Of a stretch of DNA of 64,000 bases, positions 11,323 through 21,036 are shown one piece after another. The position numbers and the translations under genes were made by a program. The first letter of the stretch is position 1. The number at the start of each line of letters is the position of its first letter. The stretch spans positions 53,547,658 to 53,611,657 of the forward strand of contig NC_080583.1 in assembly GCF_029962835.1 (NCBI RefSeq). Direction: 5' to 3'. A model generated the notes under the pieces. The model saw only the letters and a list, made by a program, of their open reading frames with translations. It had not been told where the DNA came from and searched no databases. This stretch comes from Magnolia sinica. Taxonomy: Eukaryota; Streptophyta; Magnoliopsida; Magnoliales; Magnoliaceae.

Positions 11323-14300
11323 CTAGTCGAACCGATTTTTAGACTGACTAAATTTCCAAATGAATCTGCAATAGTTAGGGTTTCTTTTATTCTTTGAAAA
11401 TACATTAGATCCCTAAATTCTTTCTAGTTGACCATATATTGCTTTATCAAATCTGAAGAAAGAAGATAGTTGCACTAAGCTTCGGTTACATCTTCGAATT
11501 AACATTTGAAGACAAGTACATTGTAATTATTATTATTATTGATTTATTCGGGTTTTTCAAAGATAGCCCGTAAGTATTTGTGGGTTGATTTGTGATAAGC
11601 ACATGAAAATCACAAAAATAAGTTTTGTTGTGATAGCCTGTGAAAATCACAAGAACTGCGTAAGGTTTTTAAGGTAACCTTTGAAAACCTTGAAATTGTG
11701 AAAGCCAAAATTACGAGTGTAGTAATTTTAGGAGTGGAGTAGGTGTGGGTTTAAGCATTGAACCACTATAACCCCTTGTGCATTAGTTGTGATTGTTTTA
11801 TTTGATCATTTCTCTCTTTATGTAACACTCCAAAAATCGGTACTCGAGTACATAGACTCTGGTCCCGAGTTCTTGGGTGTTAATCAAATGAAAATGCATA
11901 TGTGGCCTCGTTCAGATTCACATCAATTCCACACACGAGTAATCAAAGTAGTGTAATTTAAATTAGTGGATCCAAAGCGAGGTAGAGATAACAACAATCA
12001 ATGAATATAGAACTAAGAGTAAAAATATAATTCTAATAGTATTGATTGCCCAAGATGGAGATTATACAAGCCACAATATGCATACTTAAAATAATTAAAG
12101 TGTAAATTTTTTAGTTTGGTCTAATCCTCTGAAACGCAATGTCGGCGGTGCAAGCCACTCTAAGCTTACCCATCTAAGAACTCAATAGTAACTGTATCGA
12201 TAATATCATTTGGTTGGTGTTTTAAAACATCATCCCAGAGTGGGAGTGAGTGATCAACTCAGTGGTTCCATTAATACTAAGTTACCGATGTTATCAATTC
12301 TACTAGCACAAGTAATGATAAAGCAGCTTAAACACCCAGTTCCTAAATACTCTTATTAATACACATGCATGTTGTATGAGATGATGCATGCTCTCACAAT
12401 CTAACACTCCCTCATAAGCAACTCCAACACCACATTCGTAAATGCTAACACTCCCTCAACACGTGACCACAATGCCTAAGTCGCCACAACCATGCTAATG
12501 TAATGCTATGAATGTTCATGTTAGCCGAGTATTTAATTAAGTCCATTCATTTAGCAAATTTGAAAAAGCTGAAACAGCTCCATTTAATCAAGGGCCTTAT
12601 CCAGATCACTTGACCTAGGGCGGGTCTGAGCCTACGATTCGTGATCCAAATTTAGGTATCACCCATTTAACTCACAAATCAATAATTCCAAAGGTATGGT
12701 ATGATACCCAAATGCATGAGGATCAACTCAGTATGAGTCATCACCTAAAATCGAGTATGATCACTCAATTTCAAGGTGCGGGCTTATCACATAAAACTAA
12801 ATCACCACAAGGAAAATGGCTCGTCACCTTATTACATTAATTCCTGGGTCGTTCGAATAGTACTCTAGCATGGAACCATTGGCTGGATAATTTGATAGGA
12901 GCCGTTCGAACAAGAATCTATCATCTTATGTGCTCGCTGGTCACTATGGGGAGGCTCATCACCCCAACGTAGGCCAACAACACAGGCATAGTGTCCCATA
13001 CTACCATGCCCAGCTCCCGAGACTTGGGAATTGTATCATTAATGATTAATAGTAGACCTCTCAAAGGTATGGGGTGCTTCAGATTTAGGCAGTCTTGATC
13101 ATACATGGTGAACACACGGTAGGTCAGTTGTTAGGCTAATTTAGTTGACTCGGACAAACTCCGGAATAACCGGTATTAGGTGCAAGCATCCCGTGTAGTC
13201 CGACTACTGCCGATTATTTGTGTTTAGCCTGAATCAATCGGACTAGTCTTGGGCGGGCAACCCAATCAGGGCCACCCTCGTGAATTGGCAGTTTGCCAGC
13301 CAACCCAACTACTGAGGTAGTCCTGGTTAGTTAATTGCACTAATAAATTGACTACCATGACTAACAGGGAGGGATATAAATAGTAAATTTAGACTATCAT
13401 ACTTATAGTGCATTTCATCATCCATTGCTAGTTAGCATGCATTCATCTACATATTATATCAATTATAATCAACACTAATTATTATGCATTGGCCCATACA
13501 TTAACCAAATCAATAATCGACACTAGTTAGCATGCATTCATGTATGCATTATACAAATCATTAATCGATACTAATTAGAATGCATTAGTCCTTGCATTAC
13601 CCAAATCAATAATTGGCATTGGTTAGCATGTATTCATCTGCGTATTACATAAATCATCATTCAGCATAAGTTAGCATGCATTCATCCATTTATAGCATAA
13701 ATCATTAATTGTGACATATAGTTCGATAAACGGAAACCTAGGGGTAATGGTCCACACCTTTAAAAAGGAATTTTCGATTTTGGGTTCCTAGGGTTAGGGA
13801 TTTGAAAAAAAATGATTCCTACATCAAATTCAAAGGAATTGGGTGAGAATCATGCAATTAATTCCAAAAACCTTAAGTTAGGAAGCATGGTTCATTTCCT
13901 ACCTCTCAATCAAGAGTGTGATGGATTTGGAGAAGGAGAATGGTCGAGGCTACAGCTCGATCGAAAGAAATCCATTAGGAATGCTCTAAGGTCTCCCTCA
14001 CAGGACCTCCCTCATCCTCTCTTTCTCTTTTTTTCTCTTTATCCCTCTCTGTTGCAATGAAAATTCGTATGGGAGTGAGAGGGTGTAAACGGGGGGCTAT
14101 TTATAGTGCAAGAATGTGCACAAATAGCCCCGATGATCCTTTTTCCATTAAGGTTTCCTTGGGGAGGTTGTTTTCGACTTACAAGGCCTCATCGGAGGCC
14201 CACTGGCTTATCTACACCATGGGGCAGGTGCCCCGCTATAAGATTTATATTTCATCACAATCAGGGGCAATCAGACACTCCGATTAGCCATGGAGACCCC

Positions 14301-15890
14301 AGTTGCGATGGACGGTCACTGATGATCAATCGGGGCTAGGGCTATACGGATATGTAAATGGAAATATCATTAACTCACACCTCGAGTTTGGTTAAAACCC
14401 AATTGTCGAAAAGTTACAACTTTGCAAAAGAACAGAGAGTCTAATTCACTTAAATTTTCATGTTTCTGCTTAGGGCATTTGCATGTCACATGCACCAGGC
14501 CTTCGGCCCAAGTTGAATGATTTTAGACACTATCCCAGCTCGACATCTGCAATGGATGTCAAGCCTGGTAAGAATGTCGTTATTTTATAATTTCGAATTT
14601 AGCAGGCCACTAACATATGATCTATATCTAATTCGGTAAACTTGAGCATTTTCGGGACGAATTGGGCAGCGAGATTTATCATGTACGATGATTGGGGTTC
14701 GGATTAGCTAAATTCATAGTATGGCATACTCGCAATTAGTGGAAACGGTAACTCAGCTCTAATCACCTTAGTTAAGGACAATAATTCAACTAAACTCGAA
14801 GCTATCCGAATTAGTAAAATATGCTTAAAAAATAGAAAATATTAATTTAATTAAATATAATGATTTCTATTATGATTAAAATCAATTCTTAAAAAGACAT
14901 CGAATATAAAAACTCTAAGATGAGAAAGATATGTGCTGTTCATCGGCAATGGGGAGTTACAGAAATTTTCATTTTCAATATGTCTATTTCATATAACAAT
15001 TTCAGTACTTTTAATTATTATATTATTTTTATTATTTTTCTAATAGTTCATCATCAATTCTACTTTATCTCTACCAAAATTCACTACATTTCGATTATAG
15101 AAAAATTCTAAAAATTCTGGGAGTACTAGCTGCCTGAAATTAATGATTTTGGTATAGTTTCTAAAACTCCATAAAATTAATATCCTTTTAGTTTTGTATT
15201 TATTTTTAATTTATTTTTTCATGAAAATATATTCATCAAGCTTCAATCTGGTTTTTGAATCATCTCAATAGAAGTTGTAGAAAAATAGATATGACTTTTT
15301 GAAGTCAATACATTGAAGCTATCAAAATCTAAAAATGCAGAAAATTGCTGAACAGAGTTACTCGATGCAACCGAGCCCTGCTGTCCATATTTGCTCAGTT
15401 GCTCAAGGTTTACTCGGTGTAAACGAGCAAGGCTGCCCTAGTTGCCCTAGTTTTTTGGGTACAACCGAGTTCCACTCAGTGCAACCGAACCTTACTATCC
15501 ATGTTCTTCAAAATTCTTAAATTTCAATTAGTCGGGCGGTTTTGGTGGATCTTATGTCACTCCTTTTGGTCCTAAACACATGCGAATACACATATGAACA
15601 TGCACTCATGGCGATAAATTAAAAGTACTGCCCAAGGACATCCAATTCCCAACCAGCAAAAATCAGGGCGTTATACTTTCTTGTTTGGAAGTTTGATTTC
15701 AAAGACGTCGTGAAATAATGTTGTCTTGCCTAAAATTCTAGGCGAAGGTTATCCTACGAATTATTTAGAATCAGAGTTTCAATTCTTTGTATAATTGAGA
15801 TTATTTGTTGATTTATTCCGCATTATCTCGAAGTATTGGGTATTATCTTATTCACCACCCCCTTTTAGGACATCAATAGTTCATCTTTCA
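11323..15890 (+). mobile_element. Sirevirus-like copia LTR remnant, split by solo LTR B
   Basis: Two pieces, 11323-11820 and 15676-15890, form the 3' part of a copia LTR. They share with the Sirevirus LTR at 57584-59623 the string AGGAGTGGAGTAG, a GAACCACTATAA block, and a terminal stretch TTATTCACC-CCCC-T-TAGGACAT that ends in CTTTCA at 15890. The left piece also matches the LTR fragment at 19680-20699 (the AAGAAAGAAG...TTTGAAGA-AAGTACATT block). No primer site follows 15890, so this is likely a solo LTR or a cut copy. Its left part must lie beyond Athila 1, which was inserted into it. Confidence 0.7.
11821..15675 (+). repeat. Solo LTR, long-LTR family copy B (3855 bp)
   Basis: Begins TGTAACACTCC and ends GGGCGTTATA. 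The flanks are CTTTA on the left and CTTTC on the right, a 4-of-5 match to a target duplication. It shares with copy A the block CTCATCACCCCAACGTAGGC...GTGTCCCATACTACCATGCC near 12950-13020. A CT-rich run at 13990-14050 followed by GGCTATTTATAG near 14095 looks like the plus-strand promoter. I find no coding domain; the short frames inside are chance. It splits the Sirevirus-like LTR remnant. Confidence 0.75.
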
Positions 15891-17405
15891 TATTGACCAT
15901 CCCCTACCGTGTAAAAATAGCTCTACGTAAACTATAAACATTCCAAAATTACTCCAAATATCTTGAGTATCTTTTCGTTCATTTCCTATTTCTTATGTCT
16001 TTCAACCTAAAATATAAAATACAATTACCAGGAAAAATACACAATGGATCATGTCAACCCACCAAGGGCCCTATAGTGGTGGCCATGATTTCTAATCTAT
16101 TCAAGAAATGGTTGCAACTTTGTCCATCCAGAGTGGGTGGCATCAAAACAACAGGATGGATCATTAAACCATGGGCCCACTTGTTTTAATATGAAAATCG
16201 AAACAAGGTTATGGGAATCGGATGCGGTAGTCATCCCCCTAAAGCCGAGCTCGGTACTGGTCGGTGCTCTGTGGCCCCCACCATAATGTACGTGTTTCAT
16301 CCACTTTGTCCATTCAATTTTCCAACTTATTTTAATGCACGAGCCCAAAAATGATGAAAATCTAAATCTCAGGTCATCCACACCACAGGAAAACAGTGAT
16401 GATTGAACACTTACCGTTAAAAACTTCACCCAGGTCACGGAAGCAAAAGTTTTGGATTAAGTTCCCCTTCATCCAGGTCTGCGTGACCTTATCAAACGGT
16501 TGTTTAGAAAATAAACATTACAGTGGGCCATTGCATTCAATCATCATTGTTTTCCTCTGGTGTGGTCCATCTGAGATTTTGATCTGCTTATTTTTGGGCT
16601 CGGCGTGGATATAATACATGCAAAGTGGTGGGGCCCAAATAGCAGTGTCCAGCAGCTACATGGCTAATGGCAGTGTCGGTGGACAATCCGCGTCCATGTC
16701 ATCGAAGCGACGTATTCTCATCTCCAGTTTCCAGTACTCACTGGCCGAGAAAAGTCAATGGGGTCCTGCTCTTCCGAGAGAAATGCAATTTGCGTACATG
16801 TAGAGTTCTTTAGAGACGGTGCCGTGCTCTTGTAATCCAAATAATTAGATCATTTATGAACCCCCATCTTGTATATGGATAGTTCAAAAATCTATTAGAT
16901 TCAAAGATACTAAACTTCCGTATTCTCTAAATATCTATTTACATAGGAAATACAGCAACAGTCCAAGAAAATAGTCCAATAAAAAGTTTTGAATATTCCA
17001 ATATAGTAACACTTTCGGGACATGACATATCTCAATGGGGTGCTTCAGATCAACGGTTTTGATCAAGTTCAACCGCGAACCCCATGGCACCATGTACATA
17101 ATCCTACGTTTCGAGAAAATGACAACTAGCGTGACAAAAGAAAATTAGCTGGTCCCGAAGAATCGAATGACAAAGTAAGAAAAGGTGAAAACGTCTCTCA
17201 CACAAAAACAAAGAGGACAAGGACCCGAATTAAGTATAGACATGATTCCCTGTTTGCTCGTGACGCCTTACCTTGTATTTATTCTTCCTCTAGTCTTCAC
17301 TTGTATCGGCAGAAGAAAACCCTCTGTTTCCATCCATTCCTGTTTATGTAAGCATCCCCTCTCTTTTCCATCCCCAGATCTTCTTCTGCTTCTATTGTTC
17401 ATTTT
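15891..17405. other. Upstream region of the LRR gene, no gene seen
   Basis: About 1.5 kb that, apart from the foldback repeat at 16251-16660, does not match other parts of the window. It may hold the promoter of the gene at 17445. I see no protein-coding segment here. Confidence 0.6.
16251..16660. repeat. Foldback MITE-like repeat
   Basis: The left arm (about 16251-16395) and the right arm (about 16530-16660) are imperfect inverted repeats. Shared landmarks are GTGGGGCCCA/TGGCCCCCACCA, GAGCCCAAAAAT, AATCTCAG-T-ATCCACACCA and AGGAAAACA-TGATGATTGAA, each present on one arm and in reverse complement on the other. The centre (16400-16530) is not symmetric. I do not see a clear target duplication, so the superfamily is open. 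A relative of the left arm occurs at 47590-47759. Confidence 0.65.
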
Positions 17406-17416
17406 CCTATATAAAT
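17406..17416 (+). promoter_or_regulatory. TATA-like box before the LRR gene
   Basis: CCTATATAAAT lies 29 bases before the start codon. If it is used, the 5' leader would be very short (under about 10 bases), so transcription may start elsewhere, for example from another weak TATA-like site (GTATTTATT, near 17275). Confidence 0.4.
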
Positions 17417-17444
17417 TTCTCTTGTCATTCATTCAGAACAAAAA

Positions 17445-18992
17445 ATGGTAACCAAATTCCTACTACTGCACTTCTGTCTTCTACTTTCCAACTTAATCCA
17501 AACCTCCGGCAGAGAAACGCTGGAAGTCGGCATCGGAATCGGAATCGGCATTGGCGGCGGCGGCGGTGGTGGTAGTGGAAACAATGGCAGTGGGTGTCCT
17601 GTACCTGCGCCTCCCCCGCCGCCAGCTAAAGTCCCGTGCCCCCCACCGCCATCCCCACCGCCTCCACATCGAAATCCGCCTCCACCTCCATCCCCACCGC
17701 CTCCACATCGAAATCCGCCTCCACCTCCGTCCCCACCTCCTCCATCTCCGCCGCCACCTCCACCTCGAAATCCGCCCCCACCACCTCCCCCAGAGCCCGA
17801 AATCCTAAAACCATCTGATTTCTTGAACACAAGGATTTATAATTCTTACCTGGTTATCCAAAAGTTCAGGAAAACAATCACGGAAGACCGCATGGGCATA
17901 ACCAACACGTGGAATGGCCCTGACCTCTGCCGTGACAAATCCAAGTACAAGGGCTTCTACTGCGACAATGCACCTGACACCCCGGCCAACAACAAGAACG
18001 CCCGCGCGGTAGCTGCCGTCGACTTCAATGGCTACCGGCTTGGAGCACCATCTGTCGCCGAGTTTATCGAAGGGCTCAAAGACCTCGCATTCTTCCACGC
18101 CAATTCCAATAAATTCAGGGGCACCATAACCCCCGGCATCGCCAATCTCCCGTTCTTCTACGAGTTGGATGTCAGCAACAACCTCTTGTCAGGAGAGTTC
18201 CCAATGCCAGTCCTGGGCATAAAAAACATCACGTTCTTCGACCTTCGATTCAACTCTTTTTCCGGACAGGTTCCGCCTCAGCTCTTCTTGAATTTCAAGC
18301 TGGTAGAAGTTATCTTCATCAATAATAACGGATTCAACCAGAATATCCCGGCTAACATTGGAAGATCTCCCGTGAAATATCTCACTCTTGCAAACAACCA
18401 ATTCACGGGGAGCATCCCGCGCAGCATTCGCCTTGCTTCCAACACTCTCCTCGAAGTTCTCTTCCTAAACAACCAGTTATCCGGTTGCATCCCGTACGAG
18501 GTTGGCTTCTTGGAGAAGGCGACGGTGTTTGATGCGGGCTATAACAAGTTAACAGGTCCCATACCCTACTCATTGGGATGCCTAAAGAAGATTGAGCAGC
18601 TTAATTTCGCAGGCAACAAGCTCTACGGTCAGATACCGGAGGTGATCTGCAAGCTGGGGAGCCTGCAGAATCTGTCCCTCTCGGATAACTACTTCACATC
18701 GGTGGGGCCCATTTGCAGGAAGCTCATAAAGAAGGGAGTGCTTGATGACAGGAAGAACTGCATTTTGGGTCGTCCTAAGCAGAGGTCCCCAGACGAGTGC
18801 ACTGCCTTCTTTTCCAAACCCTTGCTCTGCCCTTTCCCGTCTTCCTATGTTACCATCCCTTGTAAGCAAACCATCTCTTCCGTCGAGGATGTACCTCTTC
18901 CGCCGTCGTTTACAGATGCAACAAAGGCTACGATCTCACCGTCACCTTCCCCACCGCCTTCCTACGCGGCCCTCACAAAGCCTGAATGGTGA
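17445..18992 (+). CDS. Secreted proline-rich leucine-rich-repeat protein, At4g06744-like
   Basis: An intact single-exon frame of 515 residues. Residues 1-22 are a hydrophobic signal peptide. A Gly/Ile-rich stretch (29-50) is followed by an extensin-like Pro-rich region (51-118) with four Ser-Pro4 or longer motifs. A cap-like segment follows, with Trp156, Cys162 and Cys173 (KYKGFYCD). About ten plant-type leucine-rich repeats (190-430) carry the pattern L-x-NN-x-G-x-IP. A Cys-rich tail (Cys439, 452, 462, 473) and a short Pro/Ser end close the protein. One N-glycosylation site is seen (Asn261-Ile-Thr). Layout and wording match Arabidopsis At4g06744-type proteins, whose role is not settled. Related LRX proteins act in the cell wall, but there the Pro-rich part follows the repeats, whereas here it comes first. 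Location outside the cell in the wall is inferred from the signal peptide and Pro-rich region. The start fits because the signal peptide follows at once, with AAAAAATGG around the codon. Confidence 0.93.
   Translation: MVTKFLLLHFCLLLSNLIQTSGRETLEVGIGIGIGIGGGGGGGSGNNGSGCPVPAPPPPPAKVPCPPPPSPPPPHRNPPPPPSPPPPHRNPPPPPSPPPPSPPPPPPRNPPPPPPPEPEILKPSDFLNTRIYNSYLVIQKFRKTITEDRMGITNTWNGPDLCRDKSKYKGFYCDNAPDTPANNKNARAVAAVDFNGYRLGAPSVAEFIEGLKDLAFFHANSNKFRGTITPGIANLPFFYELDVSNNLLSGEFPMPVLGIKNITFFDLRFNSFSGQVPPQLFLNFKLVEVIFINNNGFNQNIPANIGRSPVKYLTLANNQFTGSIPRSIRLASNTLLEVLFLNNQLSGCIPYEVGFLEKATVFDAGYNKLTGPIPYSLGCLKKIEQLNFAGNKLYGQIPEVICKLGSLQNLSLSDNYFTSVGPICRKLIKKGVLDDRKNCILGRPKQRSPDECTAFFSKPLLCPFPSSYVTIPCKQTISSVEDVPLPPSFTDATKATISPSPSPPPSYAALTKPEW
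17652..17729 (+). repeat. Two 39-bp tandem units in the Pro-rich coding region
   Basis: Two 39-bp units (17652-17690 and 17691-17729) are identical or nearly so. Each codes for 13 residues built on Ser-Pro4-His-Arg-Asn-Pro5. This indicates recent slippage or unequal exchange, so the length of the Pro-rich region probably varies between individuals. Confidence 0.85.
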
Positions 18993-19679
18993 CCACACAA
19001 CCACCCCCAAATCTGTCCCCTTGTCTTTAGTTTATGCGGAAGTGCTGTGTTCTCTCTCTTAATAAGTTAATACTACATCGGGCCGTCCATAGCATAGCAT
19101 CATTCTCAACGGTTTGGATGAAAAGTAGTATCAAAACCAGCTACTTGCAGGTCCAACGCTGCAAAAGGCCATCCCGGAGCCTGACGCGTCTCGGTCATCC
19201 TATTTCTCGATTAAAAGATTTGTTACGTAAAAGACGTATTACTTCTTTTTTTTTTTTTTCTTTTTTTTTCGCGCAATAATTGAAAATTTGCTTTCGTCAC
19301 TGTAAGTAAAGTCATTTTCGTATGTTTTTGTATCCATGGTAGACTGAACCGTACAGGCACGCGAAGCTGTCGGTGGAAGGTGCTGTGTGATCTTTTATTT
19401 ATTTAATGCAACTCTTTTGTCGTATTTTCTATTTTATCAAAATATAATACTTTTAGCGAAGTTTACGATTGTGTTTTCCTACTTGATGTAACGTCCCAGT
19501 CAGCCCATAAATCCAATTATATATATATATGGTGAGGAAAATAAGATTTAAATTTATTGGGACTTTTAACACGACACGATTGAGATACCCTGACATTTCT
19601 TTTGAAAAATTTAGAACATTATATGCTCGGTTAACATTATATGCCCAGTTACCTAATGCGTTTGATAGTATATTGTAAG

Positions 19680-20699
19680 TGTAAGTGCTGTAATGTCAAG
19701 CACACATAGATTGTCAAATTCCATAAGACAAAAGTATTTCGGGATCAGATCATAAGTATGAAATCACAACTAATTTACACAGCTTATGATCAACTTCAGA
19801 TCGGCTTAGGATCAATTAAAGATGGACTTATGATTAAGTCAAGATTGACACAATGCAGGTGGTATAACCCTACAAAGACCTTAGGATTAGGTACTTTAAA
19901 AAAATTTCTATCTTAAGTTTCTATAAGTGTTTTTGTTATGGAATTTGGTCAGCCTAAATTCTAGTTCGCCCAGTCTAACTTCCTCGGCCAGTCTAACTTT
20001 AAGCCCGAGCAAAATAATAACTTTTGTTGAAAATTCGGCTAGTCAAAGCTTGAAATTCGGCTAGCCCGAGAAAGTTCGGGTGAAATTTCAGCAATGTAAT
20101 CTTTTGAAATTTGTGGAAATTCGGCCAGCCGAATTGTAATGTTCGGCCAACCGAATTTGTCCTCGGGCCAGCTAAATTTTGGATAAATCTTATCTCGCGC
20201 AATCCGAGTGTCGTTGGAATGAATTTGGTGAACTCTAGCCAGTCAAAGTTAATCTTAGGCTAGCCGAAGATTTTTGTGTATAAATTGAAGCTTTCTCTCA
20301 TTCCAAATTACAACAAAAATTACTATAATTCTTCTATAAGAAAGAGAGAGAAGCTCAAGTCCTTGACAGGCTATCTATTAGTATTTATAAATTTAATTTA
20401 TAGCTTATTCAATTTCCTTATTTCTAGATCGTTTTAATCTTATTATAAGAAGGTAAACTATACTCTTCTTTGAGATAAAAAAAAATTGAATCAAGTAGCA
20501 TCCGGGTTTTTTATTTATAAAATCTATAAAACCCTATACTCTTTTTATTTGATTGAACACTACGACATCTACATTTAAGAAAGAAGTCTTGCTACAAGCT
20601 TCTGCCACATCTTCAAATCTCCATTTGAAGATAAGTACATTTACTGTATTTCTTTTTTAAGTTTTTCTGAGATTGCCTGTGAAAATTTTAGTGAGGTTT
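19680..20699 (+). repeat. Sirevirus-like LTR fragment (first part), in duplicated block copy 1
   Basis: Begins TGTAAGTGCTGTAATG, close to the start of the Sirevirus LTR at 57584 (TGTAAGTGCTATAG). It has a cluster of CGGCCAGCCGAA-like palindromes (about 19945-20270) directly before a TATA-like TGTATAAATTG (near 20277). The later part matches the remnant at 11400-11520. It is interrupted at 20700 by a different sequence and its last part is not seen in the window. Confidence 0.72.
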
Positions 20700-21036
20700 T
20701 GTTAGGCCCGTATCCTAGTGACCATTCCGTTCATTAGGATCCCGGGGTTCTCCCGGTTGAATTCCGGCAACCCGGGACCTGTAGATAACATTTGCGCGCA
20801 ATCTTAAATTGTATCTTATGATTTCCAGCTGACTCAACCCGAGACCTGTGTCATTGCAACCACGCTGTCGCCATGGTTCTAACGCCACGTCTCGTGCACC
20901 AATCCAAGCTTAGATTGAGAGATCCGGCCCACGCATTGTCTCGGCCGTTAATCACTTGTTTCGGGACCCAAGGTGTCCGGGTAGAGAAATATCTCTACAA
21001 GTAATCATGATGGTGACATCACCTTAGCATAATTCC
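20700..21036 (+). repeat. Unassigned repeat piece G between Sirevirus LTR fragment and LTR C
   Basis: Starts TGTTAGGCCC and is rich in CCCGG and GGACC words. The same piece occurs at 54901-55238 in the second copy of the duplicated block. The TG start and the way it breaks the LTR fragment suggest the start of another LTR, but I could not find its far end. Confidence 0.45.

Noticed and set aside
17429-17830. Minus-strand Gly-rich frame of 133 residues
   Set aside because: It is the antisense of the CCNCCN Pro-rich coding repeat of the LRR gene. Pro codons read back as Gly codons.
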